The position numbers were made by a program, and so were the translations under genes. Source: Brachionus plicatilis (Eukaryota; Rotifera; Eurotatoria; Ploima; Brachionidae). From it: a DNA stretch of 38,967 nt. Positions 21,901 through 31,648 of the stretch are shown here, piece after piece. The stretch is from the NCBI GenBank assembly GCA_010279815.1, contig QEOQ01000460.1:224114-263080 (forward strand), in the 5' to 3' direction. Each line of letters starts with the position of its first letter. Position 1 is the stretch's first letter. The notes below the pieces were generated by a model. It saw nothing but the letters and a program-made list of their open reading frames with translations. It did no database searches and was not told where the DNA came from.

Positions 21901-22253
21901 GAAAGAGTATTTATTTTAATATTTTTAAAGATTTTATATTAATTTTTGTAGAGAAAAGATGCCGAAAATGAAATGAAAAAAATGATTTTAGCTCAATCAT
22001 CGTTGAATAATGAGCTGGATTTAATGAGACAACGACTCTCTAGAGCATATGGTTTAGAAGATACTGTAAGAAGACAAGAAATTGTAATTGAGAAGCTTGA
22101 AGCCTATGTAAAAAGGCTTAACAGGCAAAGAAGAGGTAATTTTTTTTTTAATTTTAAATTTATTTATTCATGAATTTTTATTTTTATTTAGCGGAAGCTA
22201 GATCCTCAAACTATTTCAATATAAACAATGATGATTTTAGTCTTGAAATATAA
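18961..22253 (+). CDS. CCDC33: CCDC33-like coiled-coil protein
   Basis: Ten exons join in frame to 667 residues: 18961-19091, 19139-19382, 19449-19550, 19599-19687, 19744-19858, 20734-20872, 20920-21768, 21818-21906, 21952-22135 and 22192-22253. All use GT/AG. Nine of ten exons are short and most introns are about 45-65 bp; the 875-bp fifth intron holds repeat debris. Residues about 10-130 look like a C2-type beta-sandwich (FPVWNDILFV, ELYILVIDESHN). A second IPIWNHSFMF follows near residue 237. A proline/arginine-rich linker has a short repeat (VVHSPRPNE, VVHSERQNE). The C-terminal third (from about 485) is coiled coil and ends with DTVRRQEIVIEKLEAYV, matching the mammalian CCDC33 tail as I remember it. 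CCDC33 is linked to testis and cilia; its molecular role is poorly known. Confidence 0.8.
19972..20335 (+). repeat. GACTT-rich repeat debris in CCDC33 intron 5
   Basis: Words such as AAGTCCGGACTT, GACTTTTGACCAACTCTG (near 20050) and GACTTTTAAACAACTCTG (near 20320) occur in the same orientation. A similar terminus, GACTTTTTACCAACTCT, lies near 31110. CAGAGTTG as the reversed terminus is reminiscent of hAT-type ends, but I could not pair complete inverted ends here. Confidence 0.45.
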
Positions 22254-22289
22254 TCTTAAATTTTAAGCATTTTGACTATTAGTTTGTGT

Positions 22290-22295
22290 AATAAA
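22290..22295 (+). terminator. Polyadenylation signal of CCDC33
   Basis: AATAAA lies 37 bp after the CCDC33 stop codon and is followed by T-rich sequence. The position is right for a polyadenylation signal; the AT-rich background weakens the call. Confidence 0.4.
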
Positions 22296-22629
22296 TTTTT
22301 ATTTGGAATTTTTAAAATTTAAACTAAAAATGTAAATCAGTTGTTCTTTATTAAAGGATTTTGATTTGAAAAAAAAAAACTTAAAAATTGTTGGTTTTTT
22401 ATTTTATATATCAGGCTTTAATTTTTCAAATTATTCGAAAATTGAAAACAATTAAAAAGACAAAAAAATAATATTTTAATTAAATTTTTTTCTAGATTTA
22501 ATTTTATTTTTAAAAAAATGTTACAAATTGTAAATAAAAAATCAAATTCATTATCGTTTTTAATTTCTTACTAATCACTTGGATAGACCTTCACATTTTG
22601 AGTTTGTTTTAACCATGCAAATTCTGTGA

Positions 22630-22725
22630 ATGCAAGGTGGTGCAACAACAGAAAATTCTGCTTGACGGTCAAAATTTTGGACCGTAAAAAATCTGTCAAA
22701 AAAAACGGGCGGTCAAACCCAAAAT
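22630..22725 (-). repeat. Dispersed repeat, reverse copy
   Basis: Read on the minus strand this contains TTTGACCGCCCG, then ACGGTCCAAAATTTTGACCG and TCAAGC. It is the diverged partner of the pair at 17372-17486. It sits in the 522-bp space between the convergent CCDC33 and WDPCP genes. Confidence 0.6.
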
Positions 22726-22775
22726 TTTAAAAATTATTTTCTAAAAATTTATTTATAATTAATCTGTGAAAAGCA

Positions 22776-24932
22776 TTAATTAAAAGCTTCTTCATACACA
22801 AATTTGTTCTGTTCTATAAGCATTTTGGCAAAATTTTCAATCTCATTTTCGGTGAAAATATTAGGCTTTGATTTTTCGGAGTCTATTTTCATATTTTTTA
22901 ATTTTGTACCTTGTTCCTCCGTTTGAATTAAAGCCGAGTCAATCGGACCATAATATGACTCAATTGAACTTGTTTGTTCACTTGATGAAACAGACAAACA
23001 GTCCCACTCAGTTGGTTCAATGTTATCATCCGCAGTGTTTACCGATCTGTTGAGCTCATTTTTAATTTTTTCCTTCTTTTCTTCATTTTTTAACTCATGA
23101 AATTTTATTCGGCACACTTCGGCCAACTCACGCGCACCACTATCATACGCAGCATAGAACAAGTCATTAAACAAATCCTTATTTCCCAAATCGTCAGCAA
23201 GGCGAAGCGCTTGTTCCAAGCGGCAATATTTTACCAAAACAAAAAAAAATTTCCTCGCGTATTTAGATACCTGAAATTTATACTCTAAAATAACATCTTC
23301 GGCCAACTGTTTATTAGGCCTATAGAATCCACCAAGCACTCTTTCACACAAATCAAAGGCGTCATTATCAAAACTTATTCTATTAGATAAAAGAATGTTT
23401 AAATTTTTTTGCAAACAACCCAAACATTCGACTGGTATTCGGTTCCAGTCTAGCGATTCGTACAAATTAACAGATTTTTTAACATTGTCCAAAGATAATT
23501 TATAATTTTTTAAATAAAAATTTGTCAAATCTAAAGAATTTAAATTTAGACTCAGCCCTAATTTAAAAAGACCAAAAGGTCCTTTGGTAAATTTAAAACA
23601 AGACCAGGGCGAGTCCCAATTATTTAAAGAAGAAGAAAAAACTTCCATCTGATTGAGGCCATTTGGTAAAAATAAATTTTCGTTCAACTTTGAGCTAATA
23701 GAATTAAATTTTATAAAGTATCTGGTGTTGTACTTGAGTCCAATTTCGTTCAGACCAATATCCAAAAGTTTTAAATCTCCGTTTTTATTAACTGCATAAA
23801 AGCAGTAATTTTCAATCGCCCACTCCAAATAGTGCCAGTGGCCATCATTAATTCGCGATTTTTTGATTGAATTTTTGTAAAAATCATACAAAACAATTTC
23901 GGAATTTTCGCTTAAAATTAAAATAAATGAGCCTTTAATTTGTGTACAAATAACTTTAGTTTTCATATAAAACATTTTAAGTTTGATCTTGACTGGCTTG
24001 AAGTCTTCTTTTTGAGGCTCTTTGGACAAACATTTATAAATAATAACTGAATACTTTTGATCATTTATGTACTCAATCTGTTCAATGGAAATTAAATTTT
24101 CTTCAATGTGACCAATTTTGAGCAATAATCCTTCAGATTTGTACATGTATTCGAGTAGATTGGAGTCACCTAAGTCACTTGTCAGGACTAGAATATTATT
24201 TCTTAAATCGTCTCGGTCTAATAATGATCGTTGGCTCATTATTTCGACTTTATTTTGCCACCATAAGGTAAAGTAATCGCCAGACTCATTGTTTAAAATG
24301 AATTTTTCAATGCAAACTTCGGGACATGTAAATTCATAACTCATTGCCAAACTTGCATCGAAAGTTTCTAATTTTTCCAAGTTGGACGAGTTAGAATAAT
24401 AATCAAAAAATTGATTTGACTTTTTAAATTTAATTAAATCTATTTTTGATTTATCTGAGTAAGAAATTAGAAGAGTGCAAGATTTTGAAATTTTGACTTG
24501 AAAATCACATAGATTCCTCGAACTCAGCTTAAGTTTTTCCAAAGACTTGTCGATTAAAATTTTAATCACATCTCCAGATATTTGATCAATTGAGAGCCAC
24601 ACGATAGTTCCAGTCTGAGTAATCAGTGCTAATCTACTTTGACTGAGCCATAATATTTTTATTAATCGGACCTGAGTTGATAATAGCGAATCAAATTCTT
24701 TAACTTGATCCTTTAGCTTACTCATTTTATTCGGAATCGTAGCAATTCGATTATGCAGCACAAAATGTCTACCTTGTTGGATATTGAAGTTTTCTGTAAA
24801 TTCAGCATATAGGTTTTTTCTAGTTGGTTCAAAATGAGTTCGATCATGGTAAAATGTAACAGCAACATTCGATTCATCGTAACCAATTTGTTTTAATGTT
24901 AAAAAATGAACCGAACAGCTCACATAGTCCAT
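22776..24932 (-). CDS. WDPCP: WDPCP / Fritz, planar cell polarity effector
   Basis: This encodes a 718-residue protein in one exon starting at MDYVSCSVHFLTLKQIGYDE. The N-terminal two thirds are beta-rich WD-like repeats. A conserved block KGPFGLFKLGLSLN is followed by a helical C-terminal region, about residues 550-615, with LEYKFQVSKYARKFF and ALRLADDLGNKDLFNDLFYA. These match mammalian WDPCP (RGPLGVLLFKLG, LEYRDQISKYARRFF, DLFMDIHYLALD) as I recall it. WDPCP works with the CPLANE complex, including Inturned and Fuzzy, at the ciliary base to recruit intraflagellar transport proteins, and it affects actin and septins. The last 100 residues are acidic and low-complexity. Vertebrate orthologues have many introns, so one exon is notable. 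No frame break is seen. Confidence 0.88.
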   Translation of the reverse strand: MDYVSCSVHFLTLKQIGYDESNVAVTFYHDRTHFEPTRKNLYAEFTENFNIQQGRHFVLHNRIATIPNKMSKLKDQVKEFDSLLSTQVRLIKILWLSQSRLALITQTGTIVWLSIDQISGDVIKILIDKSLEKLKLSSRNLCDFQVKISKSCTLLISYSDKSKIDLIKFKKSNQFFDYYSNSSNLEKLETFDASLAMSYEFTCPEVCIEKFILNNESGDYFTLWWQNKVEIMSQRSLLDRDDLRNNILVLTSDLGDSNLLEYMYKSEGLLLKIGHIEENLISIEQIEYINDQKYSVIIYKCLSKEPQKEDFKPVKIKLKMFYMKTKVICTQIKGSFILILSENSEIVLYDFYKNSIKKSRINDGHWHYLEWAIENYCFYAVNKNGDLKLLDIGLNEIGLKYNTRYFIKFNSISSKLNENLFLPNGLNQMEVFSSSLNNWDSPWSCFKFTKGPFGLFKLGLSLNLNSLDLTNFYLKNYKLSLDNVKKSVNLYESLDWNRIPVECLGCLQKNLNILLSNRISFDNDAFDLCERVLGGFYRPNKQLAEDVILEYKFQVSKYARKFFFVLVKYCRLEQALRLADDLGNKDLFNDLFYAAYDSGARELAEVCRIKFHELKNEEKKEKIKNELNRSVNTADDNIEPTEWDCLSVSSSEQTSSIESYYGPIDSALIQTEEQGTKLKNMKIDSEKSKPNIFTENEIENFAKMLIEQNKFVYEEAFN

Positions 24933-25197
24933 GACTTTAATCTAAATAATTTTAATTTTTGTATTGATTTAATAATAAAATTAGATAAAGACTTAAAATT
25001 TAAAAAAAATGAATATTATGTTTTCTTGAAGTTATTGTCCAGAGTTGATTAATAGACACAGTCAAAAAATTAATGGGCAAGACACTTCAAATCATCTAGA
25101 TGGTAAAAATAGTTTGAACAGGGTCAAAATGTCAAAGGTTTACTAAAAAAATTTATTTTATTGCAAATTATTTAAAAATATAAAAATTTCAAATTGA

Positions 25198-25663
25198 AAT
25201 CTTGTGGACCGGATACAATGCATCCTTTGCTACTTAAAAATTGCTTTAAACAAGTCCCATTCCCGCTATCATTAATATTTGTAAATTCGTTTAATGAGGG
25301 TGAACTACCAAAATTATAGAAGATAATAAATGTATCTCCTATACATAAAAGTGGTTCAAAAATGGACATAACAAATTATAGACCGATTTCACTTGCTTCA
25401 ATAGTCGGACAGGTAATGGAAAGGACGAAATAATGAACTATTTACTAAAATACAATTTAATTTCTAATAAACAGTATGGTTTTCTACATAACAGATCATG
25501 CACAACAAAACTATTATAGAGTTCATTGATAAAGCAACTTATAAATATGAAAAATGTTGACATTGTGCATACTGACTTCTCAAAGGCCTTCGACAAGCTA
25601 AACGCTTGTGAGCGTTACTGTTGATATAAATATCTATACTACAGACTTAACTACTACTACTTC
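25198..25663 (+). pseudogene. Broken LINE copy A: reverse transcriptase core plus 3' tail
   Basis: One frame reads CGPDTMHPLLLKNCF, FNEGELPKL, NYRPISLASI, and after a shift ISNKQYGFLHNRSCTTKLL and DIVHTDFSKAFDKLN. These are blocks of a non-LTR retrotransposon reverse transcriptase of the CR1/Jockey style. Internal stops and frameshifts are present. After about 25610 the sequence jumps to a 3' end (GCGTTACTG ... CTACTACTAC) like that of copy B, so the catalytic YADD region and the rest are deleted. Confidence 0.8.
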
Positions 25664-25865
25664 TATAGAATCAAGAATCAGGGATTTTCTCAGAAAAATT
25701 TCGGATAGATATTTTAACATTCGAACTAAATGAGAATTAAAAGTTAGTTTTCATATTTTTATAAAGAGATTCTTGTTCGGTTTAATGCATCGTTGAAATT
25801 TTATTTATTTGTATATACAGTGTCACTCATTAGATCCTTGAGAAAAAAATCTAAATGATTACGCA

Positions 25866-26400
25866 GTGAGTATGTGGAGTCCTGCAACAAAGTCCGACAT
25901 ATTAATTTTGGAAAGGGTGCAAAGAAGGGCAACAAAATTAGTCAAATCGTTGAGGAACGTTTCATATGAGTATAGACTAAATATCTTGGGACTTGCAAGT
26001 CTAGAAGATCGTAGAACTCGAGGAGACCTTATTCAAATGTACAAAATAATCAATGGCTTTGAGAAAATTAATCTAGTAAATGGTATCAATTCTGCTAAAA
26101 GTTTGGCACTAAATTTAAGAAGGGAGAATAATATGAGACTTACCAGAGAATTGACCAAACGCGGCTCATACAGATACAATTTCCTCACAAATCGAGTAGT
26201 GTCAAAATGGAATGACCTGTCACAGGACAGTGTCAGTTCTAAATCAATCAACAGTTTCAAATCAAGGATAGACAATGAATTGTTTGGCAATGGGCACAAT
26301 AAGAGAAGGAAGACTGTCAAAGCCCTCCAGGGGCTAAATACCGACAGGCGTTAGTATAGCATAGCTATACTACAGTCTCAATACAACTCCTACTACTACT
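25866..26400 (+). pseudogene. LINE copy B: 5'-truncated ORF2 C-terminus with CTA-repeat tail
   Basis: A 162-codon frame (GTG at 25866, no upstream ATG) reads ILERVQRRATKLVKSLRN, LGLASLEDRRTRGDLIQMYK and WNDLSQDSVSSKSINSFK. This is the conserved C-terminal region that follows the reverse transcriptase in CR1/Jockey-like LINEs. It stops at TAG (26352-26354) and is followed by about 45 bp of 3' UTR ending in CTACTACTACT. This frame is intact, so the insertion is younger than copy A, but the copy is 5'-truncated and cannot move. Confidence 0.85.
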
Positions 26401-27650
26401 AAATAAAATTCAAGATTTATTAATAAATTCAAATGAAAAAATTTAATTTAGAAAGTAAATAAAATTAACAAAAAATAAGTTAGTTAGCTGATAAATTAAA
26501 ATGATGCTTAGTAATGAAGATTTTGGGACATAATAAATATCTAGTAAACTGGAAAATTTTATGACCGAATTTTATTTAAAACCTAGTTAATAGCCTCTCA
26601 CCGATCTGACCATCTGAACAAAACAATTTAAATTATAATTGTCTGTAAAAAGTGAAAAATTTGTTATGTAAATGTAATTTGTGTAGAAAATCAAAGCAAT
26701 AAGTTTATCAAAATTTTCTTTAGTTTCAGAATCTTTAAAAATCATATAGAGTTTATGAGATTCTCGAGTACTAGATAAAAATTAACAAAAAAATATAAGA
26801 AAATTTTAAGCTTTTTAACCTAAAATTTCATGGTTAAATTCTTTTATAAAAATTAATTTTTCATTATGGAAAATTTATGGTTTATTTAAAAAAAATTAAA
26901 AAAAAAACGATAATTTTCATAACTTCTAAAATTAACCCTATTCTTAAGTATAATTCCAAAATTATCAGAGATGGACATGACAAATTAATCCTAACCAGAT
27001 ATTTAAAATACTTATTCTAATCAATTAAAAAACATAGTGAGTTGGATGCATTGAAAATTTAAGATCTCAATTTTTTTGATAAAGAAAACACAAAACGACG
27101 TTTCAGCTACTGCATATTGGTTTTTGCGAAGAACGAGCAAGTCATGACAACCTTTATTAGCAATGAGCGTGTGATTATAAAAAAAGAAAAGATGTTTTCA
27201 GAAATTTTTTCTTAAGAATTAAGATTAATAATTAACGTATGCCTGATTTTATTACTTCATCGGCTACTGAATCAAAATTTCGTTACTCGAATTTTAAGCG
27301 TTGGATACCTTTATTATTTATATTGATGGACTGTTTTCTTTTTTTTTGGAATAAAAATATTACGCTTGTTTTAAAATATTTAATTTATATTTTGATGAAT
27401 GAAATTAATCTAAACAATATTCTATTTTATTTAAATTACTACTTTATTTAACTATGTTTTGTAAAATAAAATTTTTAATCACACAATTTTTAAAAAGGAA
27501 CAGTGCTTAATCATGTCAACAATGGTTTTGATAAATTCTGTAAACTATTTAAAAGATTAAATCTAACTACTTATATTAAAATTTTAATTATTAAATTAAA
27601 AATTATAGCTTTTACAGACCACTTATTGACAAGCAATATTAAAAAAAATT
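26401..27650. other. Gene-free AT-rich stretch
   Basis: No gene can be supported. A 70-codon frame at 27239-27451 is rich in F, I, L and N and looks like AT-rich background. Confidence 0.5.
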
Positions 27651-27843
27651 NNNNNNNNNNNNNNNNNNNNNNNNNNNNNNNNNNNNNNNNNNNNNNNNNN
27701 NNNNNNNNNNNNNNNNNNNNNNNNNNNNNNNNNNNNNNNNNNNNNNNNNNNNNNNNNNNNNNNNNNNNNNNNNNNNNNNNNNNNNNNNNNNNNNNNNNNN
27801 NNNNNNNNNNNNNNNNNNNNNNNNNNNNNNNNNNNNNNNNNNN
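27651..27843. other. Assembly gap (193 N)
   Basis: This is a run of 193 undetermined bases. Unlike the first gap, its flanks do not duplicate each other. Reading frames across it are artefacts. Confidence 0.99.
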
Positions 27844-28050
27844 GGCGCCAATTTTTAAAACAATCAAATTAAATTTATGTTTAATTTGTTTTCATACTAT
27901 CACGTATAAAAAAATCTGAAAATTCTAAGAATCTTAAATTTGGAATATTTTTTCATTTTTTTCTCACATATTCAAATCTTTGATAAGATATGACCCCGCA
28001 CATGATATATTAATAAAATTTGCCTTAAATAACTAATAAAATTTGATTAA

Positions 28051-28287
28051 ATGTTGAAAATTAAAAACCTAATATGTCTTTTTTATTCAATAGTTAATTT
28101 TATAGTTTTTATTTATTTCTTTTTAAAGTAGGTCAATTCAATTAAAAAAGAATTTTTAGAAAAATATCAAAATGAAAAAATTTTTTTTAAATTAGATTTA
28201 AAATTTAATAATTCAAATTTCGAAACTTTAGATAAAAATAATTATTTTTTTCATATCGATCAGAGCGAAAATTTTAATCAGTTTTGA
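28051..28287 (+). CDS. Possible two-exon small peptide, unknown
   Basis: Starting at the ATG of 28051, a 14-codon hydrophobic stretch (MLKIKNLICLFYSI) could splice through a 42-bp GT/AG intron to an open stretch containing EFLEKYQNEKIFFKLDLK, ending at TGA 28285-28287. The second part has a protein-like mix of D, E, N, Q and S. There is no homology I recognise, and the AT-rich background makes a chance frame quite possible. Confidence 0.15.
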
Positions 28288-28347
28288 AATGACAAGATTT
28301 CAAATTTAATATAAAATTTTTATTATACAATTTAATTGTATGAGATC

Positions 28348-28814
28348 TTAAAAATCAAATTTTAATTTTTTGATATCCTCATCCTTTTTTGAACTATTTA
28401 AATTCGGACGTTTAAGTATGATCTTTTTTGGACTTGTTTCCATTTCTTGGTCATGATCAAAATTCGTCTTAAATCTTTTTTGTCTGCGCTCTTTAGCTTC
28501 ACTCAAGGAAATATTCTCGAGTTTTCTTAATTAATTAAACATTAATACCAAACCAAAAAAAAATTTATCTGGCATACAATGAAACTACTTTAGTTTCTTC
28601 ATGCTTACATGATTTTCTTAAACGCTGTGGCTGAGGCTTAACGAATTTAAGATAAAGCTCTATCAACTCTTGTTTCGATTGACCATCACCAAGCTTTATA
28701 CCTTTCTTTTAAAATTTTTAAGTGAACTAGAATCAATGGTTTTAATTGATCAAATACATTTTCTAATATTCTTCTTAACTCCTCAATAGGTAAAAGGCCT
28801 GGTTCTATATCCAT
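28348..28814 (-). CDS. Ashwin-like small nuclear protein (SAP-like motif)
   Basis: Three exons on the minus strand, 28814-28758, 28705-28578 and 28525-28348, join in frame to 120 residues; the introns are 52 bp each and use GT/AG. The N-terminal part reads LLPIEELRRILENKGIKLGD then SKQELIELYLKFVKPQPQR. As I recall ashwin (C2orf49), it has LLHPELL, then a helix, then DSLTDLYVQHAIPLPQR, which lines up well. The same stretch also resembles a SAP DNA-binding fold (LRRILENKGIK ... KQELI). The C-terminal half is basic (KERRQKRFK, KKIILKRP), as for a nuclear protein. Ashwin is a vertebrate developmental and RNA-ligase-complex protein. Human ashwin is about twice as long, so orthology is plausible, not proven. 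OGG1 ends 125 bp upstream on the same strand. Confidence 0.6.
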
Positions 28815-28939
28815 CTATAAACAAAAATTTAACTATTGCTTTAAAAAAAAAAGATGGTCTTGCTAATACCACTTGATGGTTAAAAGGTAAACTGGTTTTT
28901 GAAAAAAAATTTATTTACAGTTAAAAATATGGATTGAAT

Positions 28940-29992
28940 TTAATTTTTGGATTTAATTTTTTTTAAATTTTTTTTTGGTGTTAAAACCGTATCCGAAACG
29001 GAACGCTTTAGTGTCAACTTCTCACTTTTTTCAACTTGATTATTTTTTTCTTTCTTAAATTCTGCTAGATCATCGATAAACATTACAGTTTGAGCCCAAC
29101 CAGCGTACTTACCCCACAATTGCCTAAAGCTATCTGCTATCTGCTTATAAGTTTTATCACTGAGCGATTTTTTCGCCTCTTTGGGAACAAAATTGTACAT
29201 ATTTTTAGCCAAATTTAACACATGTGTATCAACCGGAATGGCTTCTAATTTATCCAAAGACATGAGACTGATGCAATCAGCCACTTTTTTGCCTATTCCA
29301 GGTATCTTAATCAGCTCATTAATTGTATCGGTGTAACTATTTTCCCGCAAAGAAAACAACCATTGTTCATCAAAGTTTTTTTTAATATAAACAGCAGCTT
29401 GATGAATATACTTAGCCCTGTATCCAAAATTAAGTTTTCTTAATTTATCTTCCACGTCGTTTTGGCTCAAGCGCTCAATAGACGGAAACATGTAGTAGTC
29501 TGTGTCGTTTAATGTTCCTATTAATTCACCAAAATGGCAGCACATATTGTTAACCATTTGGGTTATTCTTTTAATATTGTTGTTTGATGAGCAGATGAAA
29601 GAGAATAAATTTTCGACAGGATCAAGTCGAAGGACTCTAATTCCATTCAAAACATTACCATATTGTTCAATTCGTTTGCAAAAGTTTGCGTCTTTTTGTG
29701 ACCAATTTCGATACAGATCACCAAGGTCTTCGTTTAAATGAAAATATTCTTTTAGTTCTTCATCAATATTTCCGGGATTTTTGGTTATCAGTTGATTATA
29801 ATGAACAGTGTATTCGATTGATGCTTCGGATTGTCGTAGAGTAAATATTTTGTCTCGGATGACACCAGTGAATTCATTTTCATCATCTTTGGATATGAAC
29901 CAGCGGAAAGATTGTCCGCCTCTTAGGCATGCTTTTAAATTTAGATCTTTTTTGGAATATGATAAAATGCCCTTAATAAAATTAAATGTCAT
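28940..29992 (-). CDS. OGG1: 8-oxoguanine DNA glycosylase
   Basis: This base-excision repair enzyme removes 8-oxoguanine opposite C and nicks DNA by beta-elimination. The start chosen is the first ATG (29992), giving 350 residues; the frame stays open upstream to a TTG at 30064, but that is no likely eukaryotic start. Visible motifs are GGQSFRW near residue 25, CSSNNNIKRIT near 135, GYRAKY, and the helix-hairpin-helix PGIGKKVADC followed by IPVDTH. The catalytic lysine is K236 and the aspartate D255, 19 residues apart as in human K249 and D268. KYAGWAQTVMF matches the C-terminal helix that contacts the base. A basic tail (KKNLKKIKSKN) could be a nuclear signal. It is one exon, whereas vertebrate OGG1 has several. 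Confidence 0.94.
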   Translation of the reverse strand: MTFNFIKGILSYSKKDLNLKACLRGGQSFRWFISKDDENEFTGVIRDKIFTLRQSEASIEYTVHYNQLITKNPGNIDEELKEYFHLNEDLGDLYRNWSQKDANFCKRIEQYGNVLNGIRVLRLDPVENLFSFICSSNNNIKRITQMVNNMCCHFGELIGTLNDTDYYMFPSIERLSQNDVEDKLRKLNFGYRAKYIHQAAVYIKKNFDEQWLFSLRENSYTDTINELIKIPGIGKKVADCISLMSLDKLEAIPVDTHVLNLAKNMYNFVPKEAKKSLSDKTYKQIADSFRQLWGKYAGWAQTVMFIDDLAEFKKEKNNQVEKSEKLTLKRSVSDTVLTPKKNLKKIKSKN

Positions 29993-30064
29993 TTTAAAAA
30001 TGACCTTAAAAATTAAAATAATTTGGTTGCCTAGGTTATTTTTAATAAATTTTTTTCTTAACAA

Positions 30065-31640
30065 GATGATTAAAAATGTTTTTTAAAATATTTATTTCGA
30101 TTATTAAAACAAAATTAACAAAAATTTAGTCTTGTAAAAAATGCTTTGAAAAAAGATTAAGAAACGCTTGCTCTTTTTTGGTAATCTGCATTTAAATTGT
30201 TAAAAAATAGAATAGGATAATAATTTTGAAAATATTTGGTTAATTTTTCAGCTAAATTTTTTGTTCAGTTTAAAATTAAAAGAAAGTTTTATCTCAATGT
30301 GAAATCACGAATTATGGCTAAATTAAAACAACGAAATGAACATAAAGTTATTCAAAATAAAAAATCGAATTGAATAAGATGAAAAGTATATAGACGAATG
30401 AGCAGTTAATAAAAGAATGATCTTAAAAATTCCAAAAATATTAATCCAAAAATAATCAAAAATGTATGTAATTCTCTACAGCTTCTTTTAGTATTATGAT
30501 TATAACAGGGAAAATAAATTTTTGATCTTTAGGTACCATTTGCAAGTTAAAAAGTTCTTATTTAGCTATAAAACATATTAGAAGATTTTTAGTTAAATTA
30601 AATAATGATGCAATTATTGGCAGGTTTAAATTCTTTTTTATCTGTTAAATTGGAAAAAAATGTGAGAGAGTTGAAAATTCTTTGGCTAAGAAATCAATAT
30701 ATAATCTATTCAAAATTTTATAGTCAAAGTACTTGGACTTTAACTTTAGTGACTTTGACTTTTATTAGTCCGCCACAATAACTATCTGGAACGACAAAAA
30801 ATTCACTTTTTTCGGACTTTTATTTTTTAAAATTTAAAAGTACGGAAAAAATCAAGTCATTGACTTGACTTGACATAAGACTTGTGACTTAAAAACAAGT
30901 GCGGTGAAGAGTCAAAGTTTTTTTAAAAACCAGAATTTAAAAAATAAAATAATATTAAAAAAAATTGCTTTATCGGTAATGAACATAATTTAAATCAAAA
31001 TCAATAAATTTCATTTACAAAACGAAATAAAAAAAAACTAAAAAAATATCTTAATTCAAAGTTTTGAATAAATAAAATTGAATAAAATTTCAAGTTCAAG
31101 ACTTGACTATGACTTTTTACCAACTCTATTTGTCTTTATCTTAATGGAAAAAAAATTTAACTTACGAATGACTCTTTGAACTAGATATATTCACTTGAGA
31201 CAAGAAATACCTTTTTTTAAACAATTTGATCGGAAAGTTGCATTCTGAAATTTTTCTTTGGGTTTCGGTTTCAAGGTTAAAAGGAACTTTTATGCTTTCG
31301 AATAGTACCTTTTAAATCAGCTATTTATATATTTACAAATTATTTTTTATATATTTAATAATTTTGAATATTAAATTGAACTATAAATAATATCAAATTA
31401 ATATGTTTTTGTAGATTATCTATCTTCAATTTTATTATTTTCTATATTTTGAAAATCAAGAGTGAATTTTTAGGTAATATTTAGGAAAAACATTGTTTTT
31501 TAATGAAGATAATTAAAAATCAAACTTTTGTCTCCTATCACAGTACGGTGTATTTTTCTAAAATATTAAATTCTGAAATTTAAATTGAATTAACAAATTC
31601 TATTTTTTAATTTAAAGATTTTTTTCATTGTAAATTTGAC
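30065..31640. other. Gene-free stretch with GACTT-rich repeat debris
   Basis: The first 650 bp show nothing. From about 30720 to 30920, and again at 31090-31115, the words AGTCAAAGTACTTGG, GACTTGACTTGAC and ACTTTTTACCAACTCT recall the repeats in CCDC33 intron 5 and the hAT-like MITE just downstream. No complete inverted ends could be paired. Confidence 0.5.
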
Positions 31641-31648
31641 ATTAAATC

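Noticed and set aside
27239..27451. 70-codon frame as a membrane peptide
   Set aside because: The hydrophobic content reflects T-rich codons, and there is no conserved motif, partner exon or start context.
27503..27919. Frames running through the second N gap
   Set aside because: They are open only because Ns cannot encode stops.
29993..30064. N-terminal extension of OGG1 as a mitochondrial presequence
   Set aside because: The extended frame begins with TTG and has no ATG before 29992.
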